Notes: a model not told the origin generated them from the letters alone. DNA of 64,000 bases from Halicephalobus mephisto (GCA_009193035.1 SWDT01000010.1:744001-808000), one strand, 5' to 3'; counted from the first letter of the stretch, positions 44,777 to 57,965 are shown. Translations and numbers: made by a program.

Positions 44777-46149
44777 CTTTATGGAATTGTTTCTTTTCCA
44801 GTATTCCCTGAGGCAAGGAATTAAAATTGGACGTATTCCGAGATTTGTTAAGCTTCAAATTTCTCGGGAGAATTGGACTAAAATTGGTTGGCAATTTCGG
44901 AAAAGGTGTGCCGACTAGAAATTGTAATTGACCAGTTTTGACTTGAGCTGACTGGTCAAACAAGACTTAAATTTAGAATCTGGCGTTTTTTATGAATTTT
45001 GTAACAAAATGGCTGTGAACTTAGAAAATGTATGTTGCGTGGACGGTGGTAAAATTATGTATAATTTCCGTTCAGGATTGTAAAGTTGAAAAATCATCTT
45101 TTTACAGTCTCAAGTGGAAATTATGTACAAAAAGTTTTGTACATTAATCAAATAATATGCATTCATTAATATTTCAGTAAAAATTTAAAAATGTAATTTT
45201 TGGAAAATTTTTGTCGCAGAATTCGGAATTTTTAATTTCCACGTAGTTACATTTCATACATTAGAAAATCCAAGTCTCCGATTTTCTTGCTTTATTTTTA
45301 AAATTGTAATAACTTGTCAAAATCTGACATCCAAACACTTATTATCCCCTTCTTACGCATACTTTGTTCTAAAAGTCGTTTTCCTTAATTTCACCAGAGA
45401 ACTAACGGGTCGCTATAGCTACAGACGTACTAAAGGAAGTAACAACATTATTCTTTCCAAAGGATTTCATATATTTCCACTTGTTCCCCAAACGAGATCC
45501 ATAATTCCGGCCTAGCGATCGGGGAACTCATTTCTCGTCTTCATCCCCTCATTAACTAACCAGGTTACATGGAAAATCTCTCATCGCCTTATTAGAAACG
45601 GAATGATCCGAATTGGACTTGAAATTAAATTTTCCAAAGTAGTCCATTTTCGATAATTTTTAGTTTCCCCACAAAAACAAGACCTATTGTTATTTTTGGT
45701 TTTTTTGGACAAATCTCTCGGGGACAATTTTGATGTCAGAAAATACTTCATAGTTTTCTGGACATGCATTTTGGATTTGCTCCGTTAATTTCTGACTTTT
45801 ATTTATTTTTTGGAATTGTAGCGAATTTATTGAATTAATTTTGTATAATTGAAGTGGATCAAAATGTTGGGTATTGGAATCTGTTTGGAAAATGATCGGA
45901 TCTGATTCTGGAGCTGCCAATGACGTCCTCGTTGCCGAATGCTCGTATTCAGTCCAACTGCTGTGCTTATTGATTTAGTGAGGATAAAATTTTTTAAATC
46001 AAGAAATTATAAAAATAGAAAATCTTCAAAGTTCACAGCCATTTGTTATCTTTGTTCAAAAATCTCAGAAAAACTTTCACGGATCAAATTTACCTCACCT
46101 GTTATTTTAGCGCAATCATCGACCTGGCGAGAAACTGCTCAAAGTCAAA
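44777..46149. other. intergenic stretch before rootletin
   Basis: AT-rich spacer. CTGTTATTTTAG at about 46,099-46,110 is a plausible trans-splice acceptor for the rootletin gene. No X-box (RFX site) could be picked out with confidence. Open frames here are shadows or chance. Confidence 0.4.
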
Positions 46150-49100
46150 ATGTTGTCAGATAGCGAACTTGACAAGACCCCTCTTTCAAGTCGCACTGCA
46201 AATGGTGAGCTTTTTTGACGGAGTAATAATTTTGTCCATTGTTATCTTTATTCTTTATTACTACCTTCCCAAGTCCTATTCTGAAAAGAAAATGATACCT
46301 CTTACAGAATTCAAACAAGTGCCTTCTGATCTTCATCGGTATCGGAAGAGGATTGACTCTGGAGTCAAAGAACAGAGAAAAAACATTGAAATTGTCCAGA
46401 ATCTCAACGATACTATTTTGAAATGCAGGAAAAAGGCGGCGGAGGCCGAAGCAGAGATCATAAACTCAGCCAGATCCATGACACACGGACAGAGTTATCC
46501 GAGTCTACTTTACGAAAGCACCTCAGGACCTTCGAGGGGATATTGCTGGACTCATCAGAACATTGTCTTTCCTAGTACTTCTGCAGAGTATCAGTTTACT
46601 CAATCCTCTCCTGGGATTCCTAGTTTGAATATTAGGTATTCTGATGCCAATCAAAACCTAGATGACCAAAAGAGACGGAGATCCATCAGATTTGCCGAAA
46701 GCTTAGACAACGTTTCCTTCCCAAGAATTACAGGGGATGATTCAGCCCTCGAAGTTTACAAACAACGACTTGAAGAAGAAAAGTACAGAAGAGAACTTCT
46801 GGAAGATATGGTAGACACCTTCAAGAAGCAAGCTGATCATTCCTCTCACATCAATGAGAACCTGACTTCTGATTTGAAGAAGCTCCATGAGAGCTTAAGG
46901 GCATCCGAACAGAATCGTCTAAGGACGGTGGAGGCCGGCAAGCAGAGGGAGCAGGTAAGCGTCTAGTCTAAACAGGAAACACGGTCGAATTCAAATCCGA
47001 AAAGAAATTTCCTGTTAATAAACAAACAATTTTTGAAGTTTTAGTATGGGGACTAAAATGGTCTTTTTTCAGAAGCTAAAAAACGAGCAGCAGATTCTGC
47101 AGCGGCAGTTTTATGATTTGTCTATGGAAATAGGCAGGTTGAAGAGAAAGGTAGGATGAAGCTTACTACTTAGGGATCTGATAGAACACTTTTCAGATAA
47201 ATGAATTCAAAGCAGATACTGAAGCTGATTTAGAAAACTACAAAAGCGATTTTGAACGATCTTCTAGAAGCATTGAAAACAGACTGAAGCATCATGAAAC
47301 CATGGTAAACTTCCATAATTACTTAGTTCCCTAATAAACATCCTTTTCAGAGATATTCTCTCAAAGAAAAAGCAGCCAAAGAACACGATGCGGCTCTAGA
47401 AGAAGTCATGAAACGCTACGACGAAGCTGTATCGAAATCCATCGCTACAGAACATGATAGAAATGAAATCTCCAGGAAAGTTATATTCCTCGAATCTGCC
47501 TTGAAAAGAGCGCAAGAAGAAAAGGAACGGGTAGAAGAAGCCTTAAAGAAGATTCATCAATTGCCAGAAATTGCGGAGGCATTGGGCAGAAGAGCCAGAT
47601 CAGTCAGTCCTGTCCATGTTAGTTCCCTCGGGCATGAGACCATTAGGAATATCAGACTCGCTCTCCACTCTAAAATCGATGAAGTTGAGAATCAGAAGAA
47701 AGAGATAAACACTGTCAGAGGGAAGAATGAGGAACTAGAAGAGAAGTTAGACAAAGTAGGAAAGGAAAAACGACAACTGGAGAGGAATCTGAAAGAAGAG
47801 AAAGCTGCAAAAGAAGAAATGTGAGTTTTGTCTTATTAGAATCGGTAAAATTATCTACTTTTACAGTACTCAAGACAAGGAATCTCTTGAAAAACAGATT
47901 CAAAAACTACAAGAAAAGCTAGAAAAATCAGAAGCGGATAAATCTAATTTGAATTCTACAATTTTCAAGCTCACTGACCAGATATCAGATCTTAAAGCTA
48001 GTCATCAATCGACCATTGATGAAATCCGCACAAAAAGTCAACGTGACTGGGATGAACAATTCAAACAAATGCAAGAGGAACATGACCAACTAGAGGAAAA
48101 TCTGAATCAACGGATTCAGAGAGCGAGGAATGAGAACGAGAATTTAAGAAGTGATATCACCAAACAAAGAGATGCTTACCATGAACTTCAAAATGAACTA
48201 ATTGCTGAGAGAAGAAAGGTTATCGAAAAAGAAGCAGAAAATGCAGAAGTTTCCAAGAAGATGGATTCTTTCATCAATGACATCGCTAATCTTAAAATCC
48301 AACTTCAAACCAAAGAAGTCACAATTGTTCAATTAGAAAAACAAAACTCTGACTATGAACACAAAGAAAAACAATCTAATGAGAAAATCGAAGAACTTCA
48401 AGAAGAGAAAGCGACACTAATGCAAGAAAATAATTCTCTTGCTAGTGATATAAATGAACTTCGAGGAGAGATTGAGAATCTTACAACGAAATTAGAAAGT
48501 CAACAACAGTCTGAATTCATTGCTTATGAGCAAGTTGAAAATCACAAGGAGCAAATGGCAGAATTGGAAAAGAAAAATAATCAGATAAGAACTGCCATTA
48601 GTGATCTGGAATTGAAATTGGAGAGCACTAGTGAGAGATGCAGAGGGTTGGAGAAAGAGTTGATGGAGGAAAAAGCTGAAGTCTCCAAGAATTTGACCAT
48701 TATAGGGGACATGAACAAAGAAAGAGCAGAGTTGGTCAAGTAAGTCCGATTATTTGGTAATTAAGAGTATTAATTGGAAAATTTTAGCATCAGAGAATCT
48801 CTTCAATTAGAAGTTGAATCTCTCAAACGTGATCTTGTCGAACACATTGCTAAACGAGAACAAACTGATAAACAATTCTCTGAACTGGAAGTAAAATTGA
48901 CAGAAGCAGAAGATGCTAAAGAAAGACTAGAAGCCACTAAACAGGCATTGACTAACAGGTTAAAAGAGTTGAACGGTCAAGTGGCTTCTTTGAAGGGTTA
49001 GTTTGCTTTTAGTCATGATTAGTTAGGAGATTCTTATTGAGAGTAATTTCAGAAACAATTACGAAATCAGAAGAATCAGTCAAAGAACATAAAGAAATTC

Positions 49101-52100
49101 TTAAAATTGAAATCCAAAAACATAGAGAGCAATCAGAAGATCTCCTCAAGAATCTGAAATCCGAACACATCGCGGAATTGGAAAGAGAAGAAATGATAAA
49201 AACCGAACTTAAGGCAGAAATTTCTTCTTTGAAAACTAAATTAGAAAAATTGAATGATGAATACTCCAAGTTACTCGATGATCACAAGCTCCAAGGAGAA
49301 CAATTTGATCTCTACAGATCAGACAAAACAGAAGAAATTAATCGGTTGAAAACTGATCTTCTCCAAGCTTCGGACCATGCCAGACAAGACTTGATGGATG
49401 CTAATGACCAGAGGTTGAAGGAAAAAGCAGAATATGAAGAAAAAATCAAGAAATTAGAAAAAGATGTGGAAAATGCCGAAGAAGACATCAAAGAAGGTTT
49501 AATGAGGGAAAACGAATTGAAATCCAAAATAGAGCTTCTCGAATCTAGAATATCTCAAGGAGCTGATATGGTTCTGAAGTTGAAACGACAACTGGAAGAA
49601 CTCGGCGAACGATCAGAAGAGCTGAATGCTCAAGCAGAATCAGAACGAGAGAATCTCCGTAGTCAGATAGATCAACTCAATGGAAACCTCGCTTGGACAA
49701 AACAAGAAAAGGAAGAAATGACCAGAAAAGCTAAAGAATTGGAAAAGACTCTACAGTTGAACGAATCCAGGAATCAGAAACAACAAATGAGATTAAAGGA
49801 AGCCGATGAAGAAATATCAACAGCTAATTCAAAGATTGCGGGATTAGAAAGTGTTATCAGCGAATTAAAGTTTAAAGTAAGAGGATTAGAATCAGAACTC
49901 GTGGAAGTCGCTGATCAACGAGAAAAACTCAAAACCCTCCAAAAGCAATTAGAGAATAAGAATTCCGAATTGACAAACGACCAAACATCCTTGAAACATC
50001 AGATTGCAGTTCTTGAAGCAAAGTTGGGCGATTCCGATCAAAGATACGAAAAAAGACTTGCGGAGATGAGGAAGTTGAATGCAGAGAGAAGGAATTTAGA
50101 GTTGTCTGTTACTGATAAGTCTACAGAACTTTCATCTCTTAATACTTTGATGAAACAGTATGAACAACATCAAGCCAGTTATCTTAAAGAGATTTCTGAA
50201 GAAAAAGAGAAGTCTGTCAAACTCGAGCAGGAAATCGCTGGATTGAGATTGGAAAATAAGAATTATAAAGAGGAACTTGCGGACATCAAGGGTCAAGTAG
50301 AAAAGAAAACAGCTATTAATCAAGCTGTTATTAATGATCTTGTTGATAACAATAGACAGATGGAGAAAGATAGAATTGTAGCTATGAAAGAACTTCATGA
50401 AGCCAATGCTCAGATAGAGATTCTGAAGAATAGAGCAGATTTAAGTGAAGGAAAGAGGAGGGAGATAGAAAAGAGACTGGCTGGAGTCGAGAGGGAGAAA
50501 GAGGATTTGAAGGACAGATTGATGTATTACGAAAGAAGCGCGAAGAAAGCATTGAGTTTTGCAAGTAAGTTTTGGAAATTTCGAAACTATTTGGAAATTA
50601 AATCTGTCTTTCAGAAACCCAAACATCTACTTCGACTAGAGCTCACTCTCAAGGACCCCAATCAAAGTACAGACATCTCGACATAGATGATGATCTTCTA
50701 ACCTCTCCTAGACTTGACAAGCCTTCCAGCATTCCTGATCTTCCTCAAAGTATCCATCGTGAGAGAATCCCCCGAGTTGCTAGCGGATCTAATATTGACA
50801 TTTCCAATTCCATGGAACTTACCTTCAAGATCCTCAAAGACAGAATAGCCGATCTTGAAGAAGAACGTACAGAACTCATTAGTCTTCTGCGTAGATCAAA
50901 AACTGAAACTCAGGATGTGATAGAAAACTTAAATCAACAAAAAGCCAAAGTTACAGACCTTCAAAAAGTCATTCACGAACTTCAAGAAGCCAAATCCATC
51001 TTAGAGCAACGACTAGCTTCCTCCAGACAAATCTTACTGGCTCAAGAAGAGTCTATCAGAGCTAGAGAGAAGGACAAGAATGCCTTCAAAGCCAAAATAG
51101 TGTCAGCAGACATGCATGCTAGAGACAAAGACGCTCGAATTCACAATTTACAGAGCGAAATAACTGCATTGAAGATCGAAATCCAGAATTTAGAAGACGA
51201 CAAAAGGAAATTGAAGGAAGCTGAAGCAAACTGGGAAAGAGATCGAAGACATTTAGAAACTGCTTTAAGAGAAACCAGATCAGAGTTGGATACCATACAA
51301 ATGGAGAGGGTTGTATTGATGAAAGAAAAAGAGGTTTGTTGATATTTTTTGCTGAGTGAATTGATTTTTGGGTGAAAAACAGCTGAATTGATTTTTAGAA
51401 ACCCCCTCAAGGAGTTAGACTGATTGAATCTGTGAATAGGATAGTTGTAAGTAGTTGATAATTTCGGGAAATGGTGAAGGAACGCTTGACATAACCCTAA
51501 GTTAACGGAACCTAATTGGAATTAACCTGTAACTCATAGCTAACCTTAAAGTGGCAACTAATCTGAATAGAATTTGTTCCTTAATAAAATTTCCTAACAC
51601 TTGTATTTCAGACCCTGACTCATCGAATCAAAGAATCTGAACATACTAGTCATTTAGCTCAACAGAGATGCGCTGAACTAGAGAGAACCATCGAAAGAAG
51701 ACAACAATCCTTAACCAAACTCCAACAGGATGAATCTCAATGGAAGACCAAGGTTGATTCCATGAGAAGGTCAGCAACAGATATACAGCAACTCGAACTC
51801 AAGATCGAATCTCTGAAAATAGAGCTGGAAACAATGACTCAGAAATGGAAAAACAGTGAATCGGATCGGGAACAGACTCGAAGAGAACTTATCGACTGTA
51901 AAAGCCGGTTGAATACAGCAACACTGAAAATCAACGATCTCAACATGGTTATCAATGAACTAAATGGGGAAAAGAAAAGATGTCAAGACAGAATTGAAAT
52001 TCTAGAAAAATATGAGAGAGACAATTCATCAACAGAAAGAGAACTCCGGAGAGAGTTGGAGCAGATCAAGAATGAAAGACTAAGTCTTATCGGTGATCTC

Positions 52101-52750
52101 GATGAATATAGAAGACAGCTCCATAAGGTTGAAGTGAGCAAGAAAGAACTTGAAGCACAAGTGCAAAGGTTGGAAAGAGAGAGATTGGCTTTGAAGAGAC
52201 ATGTTGAAGCTGTCGAGACGGATAAACAGAGGATAGAATCTGCTATACGACAAACTACGATGGAAAGACATGCTTTGGATAAATCTCTAAATGCCATGGA
52301 GAAGGAGAATTCGGAATTGTATAAGAACTGCGCCCAACTTCAAGCTCAAGTAAGTACTCCATTTAGAAATTTTCAAGTGATTTATTACCGTTACAAACAC
52401 ATTCAAATGTGCAATTAATGTATGGAATTTTTCAGATATCCCAATTGGAACGTGAAAATGTGACACGAACAGCAGAAGCCAACAACAAGAAGCGAATGCA
52501 GCTCGAAGCCGAAATCCACAGACTCAATAATGAAAAAAGGCAACTCGAAAAGATAATCGAAAATCGTGAACAAAACTATCTCCAGAAATACAGAGTTTTT
52601 GAATCCCAAATTACCATGCTTCGAGAACAACTGGAATCAGAAAAGAGACGCCGAAGGGATCTTCTTGCGAACACTGCCGCTGGGTCTATTGCCAGTTCTG
52701 CTGGTCGACAATCAGGGAGCGGAACAAATAAGCCGCCATTCAGGATCTGA
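46150..52750 (+). CDS. che-10: rootletin (CHE-10/CROCC) ciliary rootlet protein, about 1907 aa
   Basis: Eleven exons join without any frame conflict: 46150-46204, 46308-46954, 47073-47150, 47197-47304, 47351-47820, 47867-48739, 48788-48996, 49053-50564, 50615-51333, 51612-52349 and 52436-52750. After a short Ser-rich start (MLSDSELDKTPLSSRTAN) and YRKRIDSGVKEQRKN, nearly the whole protein is coiled coil. Low-complexity breaks come after exon 2's start (Ser/Pro-rich) and at the start of exon 9. The C-terminal block (LEAQVQRLERERLALKRHVE, SAIRQTTMERHALDKSLNA) follows the conserved end of vertebrate rootletin and worm CHE-10; the tail is Gly/Ser-rich. Rootletin forms the fibre at the base of cilia and in worms is needed for sensory cilium maintenance and transport. 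Generic coiled coils can mislead, but length and the C-terminal match make rootletin much the best call. Confidence 0.88.
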
Positions 52751-53107
52751 ATCTGCCAATCATTCCAACAATATTGCGTTATCACTGCTTTTTTGCCAAT
52801 TTTGTCTTTCTCGAGTGTTTTTATTTTCTTGATAAATTCGGTGATTTTGGTAAATAAAATTATTTCCATATATTGTACAAAACTAATTTTATTTTTCTTC
52901 GATTTCTGGACAACTGCAATAATTATAATGACTGCTAAAATTGTTTTCATATGCTGTACAAAGAGTAACTTCACTTTTGATGACAAACGCTAATTAGCGA
53001 TGGAGAGTGTTATCAGTAATTTTTGCGATGATTATAATAGGTCTGACTCTAATCCTCAGTAGTTGGAAAAATTGGAGTGACGGTCACTTACGATACAGAG
53101 ACAAGAA
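52751..53107. other. short intergenic region
   Basis: 3' flank of rootletin and promoter side of the peptidase. Two related words (TTATTTCCATATATTGTACA and TTGTTTTCATATGCTGTACA, about 95 bp apart) suggest a small diverged duplication. TTACGATACAG at about 53,091-53,101 is a likely spliced-leader acceptor for the ATG at 53,108. Confidence 0.4.
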
Positions 53108-53731
53108 ATGACTGGTCTCTTTACTTTTATTTTATTCGGATCCCTTGTTGGATTGGCCAATGCCGCTGGGGAAGATGACCTTGTCAAAAGTATTCCTGGA
53201 CTGCTTTTCAATATCAACTTCAAAGTCTACTCTGGGTATCTGAACGCTAACCAAAATGGGACTTGGAAACTCCACTACATGTTAACTGAATCCAGGACAG
53301 ATCCAGCAAACGACCCACTGTTGTTCTGGTTCAATGGAGGCCCGGGATGCTCTAGTTTTTCTGGTTCCTTCGAAGAATTGGGTCCATTTTACATTAATAG
53401 CGACGGCACCACTCTCTTTGAAAATGTCTACTCTTGGAATCAACACGCCAATGTTCTGTATTTAGAATCTCCAGTTGGAACTGGATTCTCCTACTATACA
53501 AATAATCCGAACTATTCTGTCGCCAACGATGACCAAACCAGGGATCAAAATTATTATGCATTAAAGGATTTCTTTACCAACGTTCAACCGAAATATAAAA
53601 ATAAACCATTCTTTTTGTCAGGGGAATCTTATGCTGGATTGAATTTACCTAGTAAGATTAACTCTTCTTTAATAACTCAAAAATGAACAATGTTTTCAGT
53701 GTTGGGAGCAGCGATTGCAAGCGATACCAAC
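53108..53731 (+). pseudogene. serine carboxypeptidase (S10), 5' part, interrupted by retroelement
   Basis: Exon 1 (53108-53651) encodes a signal peptide (MTGLFTFILFGSLVGLANA) and the N-terminal half of a family S10 carboxypeptidase. It includes the oxyanion-hole motif NGGPGCSS (77-84) and the nucleophile motif GESYAG with Ser174. A phase-1 intron (53652-53699) leads into exon 2, which begins LGAAIASDTN. After 53,731 the sequence becomes the T-run that is the tail of an inverted RTE element. The downstream catalytic Asp and His regions are not seen anywhere to the right in the window. S10 enzymes are secreted or lysosomal and remove C-terminal residues. As it stands this gene cannot encode a complete active enzyme. 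Confidence 0.82.
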
Positions 53732-56700
53732 TTTTTTTTTTACTTTACTTTTTATTCCTATATCGCACAATCAAAGTTCTACAACAAATTACAATTTAAA
53801 TTTAAACAATTCAATTCTAAATGTTGTTTCCTTTGCCCCAGCTTTCCAGTTGGAGTCGTGCGTAGGGGGCAGCACGGGTTGGTGAGAAAATGTGCCGCGT
53901 GGCATCGAACTCGGCCTTCTTGCATTCAAGCGCGTCTGCGAGATCGTCGCTCCATCTTTTTCGGGGCCTTCCGAGTGGGCGCTTCTTCTTCGGGTTCCAT
54001 AGGGTGGTCCTCTTCGCCCAGTCGCGCGTGCTTCTTTCGTTAGCTTCGCTGCGAAATTCCATTTTCGGATCAGCGCGCAGGATATCCAATCTGATAGGCC
54101 AGTTCTTTTCCTTATCGACTTCGAACTTATCCTACAGATATTCGGATCCTAGCATCGCTCTTTCTAGTCTTCTCTGCCCTCGGATGAGTTTCATTGCGGC
54201 TGTTTTCGTCAGAGCCCAGGTTCACAACCATAGAGTGCTGCGGGCTTAATGCATTGTTCTACCAGCCTCTTCTTCAGCTTCATATCTATCCCTTTAGCTT
54301 TCAGCAAGTGCCTGAACTTAAAATAGAGTTTTCGGGCTGCGCTTACTCGCTTTGCGACTTCTTGGGCATGATCTCTAGGCCAGGTAATCAGTTGTCCGAG
54401 GTAGACGAACTGAGTTACCTTTTCTATTGTTGATCCATGCGTCGCCAGACTTCTTCTTCTTCAGGTTTAGATCTTCGCTGGCTCATCCACTTGGTTTTCC
54501 CAAAGTTCACTTCTAGACCAACTTTTTCGTTGCGTTTACCAGGTCATCCAGCATTGACTTCATTGTCTCTAAGTTGTATGCTAAGAGAACAATGTCGTCT
54601 GCATAGGCGAGGTAACTGAGCGTTTCCCCTCCAACATCTATGCCTCGTGTGTTCCAGTTAATAAGCTTGATGGCATGTTGGAGGGTTAGGATAAAGAGCA
54701 AAGGGGATAATGAGTCTCCTTGTCTTACACCTTTCTGTGTTCTGTATTCCGCTTTACTTTTTCCAACTTCAACTTCAGATTTTCCGTGGGAATAGAGAAG
54801 TTTGATGACTTCTATTATAGGTTCGTCACAACCTATCTCACGGAGCGCACTCCAAATGGAGCCGAAGCTAATGCTGTCGAAGGCTTTCTTAAAATCAACG
54901 AATACTGCATAAAGATTTATGTCGTATTCATAGCACTTCTCAGCTACCTCGTTTAGCGCATGAATCTGCGTTACTGTTGAAAATTTCTTACGGAAACCTG
55001 CCTGTTCTGGAGGTAAGGCGTGCACAAGGTCGGCTTGTTTCTGGATTCGTTCCTTCAGCACCTTCGTCACGACCTTGTATATCGACGACAAGAGGGATAT
55101 AGGTCTATAGTTCTCTATATCCTTTGCGTCTCCCTTCTTGAATAGCAGTATGGTGTTCGAGATCGTTAAGTCCTCTGGCACCACACCCGTTTCAACGATG
55201 CTATTCAGAAGGTCTTGCACTGGACCCGCCAGGAGGCTTCCGGAGCTTCTGAGAGCGTAAGCTCCGAACTTGATCCTTCCCTGGGACGGTCCTTACCTTA
55301 CTGCTGGTCATTGCCTTCTCCATCTCTGCCTTCTCAAACACGAAGTTGATTGGCGCTTCTGGAGGAGGCAGAGGGCCTTCTGCTGCACGATACAGCTTAC
55401 TGTAAAAATTACAAATTCGCTGTATCGCCGCTGCTTCCAGATTCTCGTTACCATTGACGCATCCAATGTTGATGATGGAGCGTCTTTGGTACATCAGAGC
55501 CTGTCTGCCTTGACGGAGCCGATTCTTCACGATAGCTTCTTGGATGACGCTAAGGTGTCGATTTCGGAGATCCTCCTTCAAGGACTTACGTGCCAGCTTG
55601 CAGCATTCGGTGTACTCGATTTCTGCGATGCCCGTCCCTCTTCTTTCCTGGAGAGTCTTACGTAACTCCAGTAACTCTCGAGTACTTGATGACACTCTCG
55701 GTGGAAGAGGCTCGTAGTAGGTCGCCTTGCTTGTAGCTTGGTTCACTACTTCGACAATGACTGGATAGTCGTTGGACGGGTTCCCTGTGGCTTTATAGTG
55801 TTTAAAGCCAGATGCTATGGCGGTCTCCAGGATATCCCTCTTTATCATCGGGATTCCTCTGTGTGGTTTTACTGTCCTTCTGAAGTTGGACAGCTTCAAC
55901 GTGCATCTTACCATTCTATGGTCACTAGCTCCGTTGAAACCACTTACCACGCTAACATCCTTTATCCCGTGGATGTTCCTGGTAAGGAAGTAATCGATCT
56001 CGTGATTACTTCCGAAGTTGGACCGCCAAGTCCATCTACGACCAGCACGTTTTTTGAAGAACGTGTTAGCCACTTTCAGGGAGTTTTCCTCGCAGAAATC
56101 TACGAGTAGTTGCCCTCTGGCATTCCTAGTCTGGCCTGCCGCATGCTTTCCCACACACAGTTCCCCTGGTTGCCCAGGCCCTGTGGTGGCGTTGAAGTCA
56201 CCCATCACTACCAGATTTCTCTGGCTCCGGGCTTCGAGGATTTGCTCTAGCTGAGCCAAGAAGTCCTCGTACTCCTCAACCTCACGTCCCGAGTGAGGGG
56301 CATGCACTTGGATTAGCCTGACTTTAGACGGCCCGAGCTTTACTACAAGCTCGATTATCATGTCCGAATGATAGTAGGCATCGATCCGAGGGGTCATCCA
56401 TGTCGGAACATAGAAGCCAACTCCTCTACTCGTTGCGCCATCAGGCCGTCCGCAGTGGTAAAGAGTATAACCACTTTGGAATGCTGTTTGACCTTTACCT
56501 GGTCTCTTTAGCTCCGAAATGCCAATAATTTCGAACCTGACCCGTCTGGCGCAATGTTCGAAATCGGCAAATCTGTCCTCAGCACGGAGCGAGTGCGCGT
56601 TGTACGTACAAAGTTTCACGTCACGCTTCAAATTTCTAATCCTATTCCGTTCTACAGAATCGCTACAATCTACTCCCGCGACGGATTCTGTAGATCGGTG

Positions 56701-56800
56701 TTCCCGCGCTTCCCCCTGGCACGCCCCCGCTAATCGGTGACGTTGACGTGTAGGTTGCGTTTTATTGAGAGTGTGTTAAAAACACGACCGCTCGCCAGCA
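53732..56800 (-). mobile_element. RTE-clade non-LTR retrotransposon, damaged, about 3 kb
   Basis: On the minus strand the element runs from an uncertain 5' end near 56,800 to an A-rich 3' tail (AAAAGTAAAGTAAAAAAAAA) at 53,732-53,755 that lies directly in exon 2 of the carboxypeptidase. Order of parts is endonuclease, then linker, then reverse transcriptase, then a short C-terminal end, as in the single ORF of RTE elements such as worm Rte-1. It is markedly GC-richer than the surroundings, suggesting recent arrival. Target-site duplications were not identified, partly because the 5' end is unclear. Confidence 0.88.
53817..56631 (-). pseudogene. RTE endonuclease-reverse transcriptase ORF with frameshifts
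   Basis: The apurinic-type endonuclease occupies about 56,631-55,900, with CTYNAHSLR at the start, GDFNATTG, and the catalytic end FNGASDHRMV. After a linker the frame shifts near 55,240-55,255. The reverse transcriptase follows in another frame (55,220-54,513), with RPISLLSSIYK, FRKKFSTVTQ, FVDFKKAFDSI, GVRQGDSLSPLLF and the catalytic YADDIV. A second shift lies near 54,520. The last part (54,089-53,817) has the typical RTE ending KKRPLGRPRKRWSDDL. With at least two frame breaks this copy should not make a full protein. Confidence 0.88.
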
Positions 56801-56823
56801 CGCAGGAAGTGAGAACTGCTTCA

Positions 56824-57430
56824 CACTTTATTTTACCATAATATTCTTTTAAAAAATTACGATTTAAGAGATATTCTAGAATGAGAAATTACGTCACATT
56901 TAAGATCTTCTAAGATAACTTCACACTTTTATTTCCCTACAGTACTCCTAAAGAAAAAAGTTACAACTTAAGAGATATTCTAGAATGAGAAATTACGTCA
57001 CATTTAAGATCTTCTAAGATAACTTTATAGCTTTTATTTTCCTACAGTATTCTTTTAAAAAATTACGATTTAAAATATTCTAGAACGAGAACTTATGGCA
57101 CATTTAAGATTTAAGATAACTTTACAGCTTTTTTTTTCTACAGTATTCTTTTAAAAAATTACTATTTAAGATATTCTAGAATGAGAACTTATGTCACATT
57201 TAAGATTTAAGATAACTTTATAGCTTTTATTTTCCTACAGTATTCTTTTAAAAAATTACGATTTAAGAGATATCCTGAAATAAAAAATTATGTCACATTT
57301 AAGATAACTTTACAGCTTTTATTTTGCCACAGTACTAATGGTGAAAAAAATTACGATTTAAGTAATTCTCTGAAATTTTTGTATGATATTGAAGATCTTC
57401 AAAAATAACTTCAGTGTTCATTTTGACAAT
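56824..57430. repeat. tandem repeat, about six units of 90-110 bp
   Basis: Repeating blocks contain CTTTATAGCTTTTATTTTCC, then TACAGTATTCTTTTAAAAAA, then a TTACGATTTAAGA-like word, TATTCTAGAATGAGAA and GTCACATTTAAGAT. Successive copies shorten from about 110 bp to about 93 bp by loss of the CTTCTAA-type segment, and the last copies are most diverged. The array starts right at the 5' end of the retroelement. Confidence 0.85.
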
Positions 57431-57469
57431 AGGACTCACAAAAAAGTTTTAAAAAGTAACTTTTAAATT

Positions 57470-57965
57470 TTATTTTAACTAATTTTAGTATTTTTATTAA
57501 TAATTTTAAATTTCGAACTAATTACAGTTATATAAATGGTTTTTAAGAAAATAGAAATGTGTGAAAATTAAAATTTCATATATCAAAGTGGGATTTAAGA
57601 ACAAGTTTGAATTTCATTTTAGGATTCTTTCATTTTAACTAATTTCAATATTTTTATTAATAATTTTAAATTTCGAACTAATTACAGTTATATAAATAGT
57701 TTTTAAAAAAACAGAGACATGTGAAAATTAAAAATTTCATATATCAAACCAGAATCTAAAAACAAGTTTGAATGTCATTTTAGGATTCTTTCATTTTAAC
57801 TAATTTCAATATTTTTATTAATAATTTTAAACTTCGAACTAATTACAGTTATATAAATGGTTTTTAAAAAAACAGAAATGTGTGAAAATTAAAAATTTCA
57901 TATATCAAACCAAAATCTAAGAACATGTTTGAATTTCATTTTTTCATTTTTTTCATTTTACTAAT
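57470..57965. repeat. tandem repeat, about three units of 160 bp
   Basis: The block TATTTTTATTAATAATTTTA followed by AACTAATTACAGTTATATAA recurs at about 57,490, 57,650 and 57,810 (period 160-161 bp). Each copy has the companion words GTGTGAAAATTAAAA and TTTCATATATCAAA. It adjoins the 90-110 bp array but is unrelated in sequence. No coding frame. Confidence 0.8.

Noticed and set aside
46043..46307. Upstream extension of the rootletin frame with a membrane-like segment
   Set aside because: That hydrophobic stretch is the translated first intron; splicing 46,204 to 46,308 gives a continuous rootletin N terminus.
44487..52750. Operon of the small membrane protein with rootletin
   Set aside because: The gap of about 1.4 kb is much longer than the usual 100-bp spacing of nematode operons.
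54720..56740. Plus-strand open frames across the retroelement
   Set aside because: All are antisense shadows of the endonuclease and reverse-transcriptase frames.
56824..57965. CRISPR-like array
   Set aside because: Units are whole diverged repeats of 90-160 bp without short constant repeats and unique spacers, and the genome is eukaryotic.
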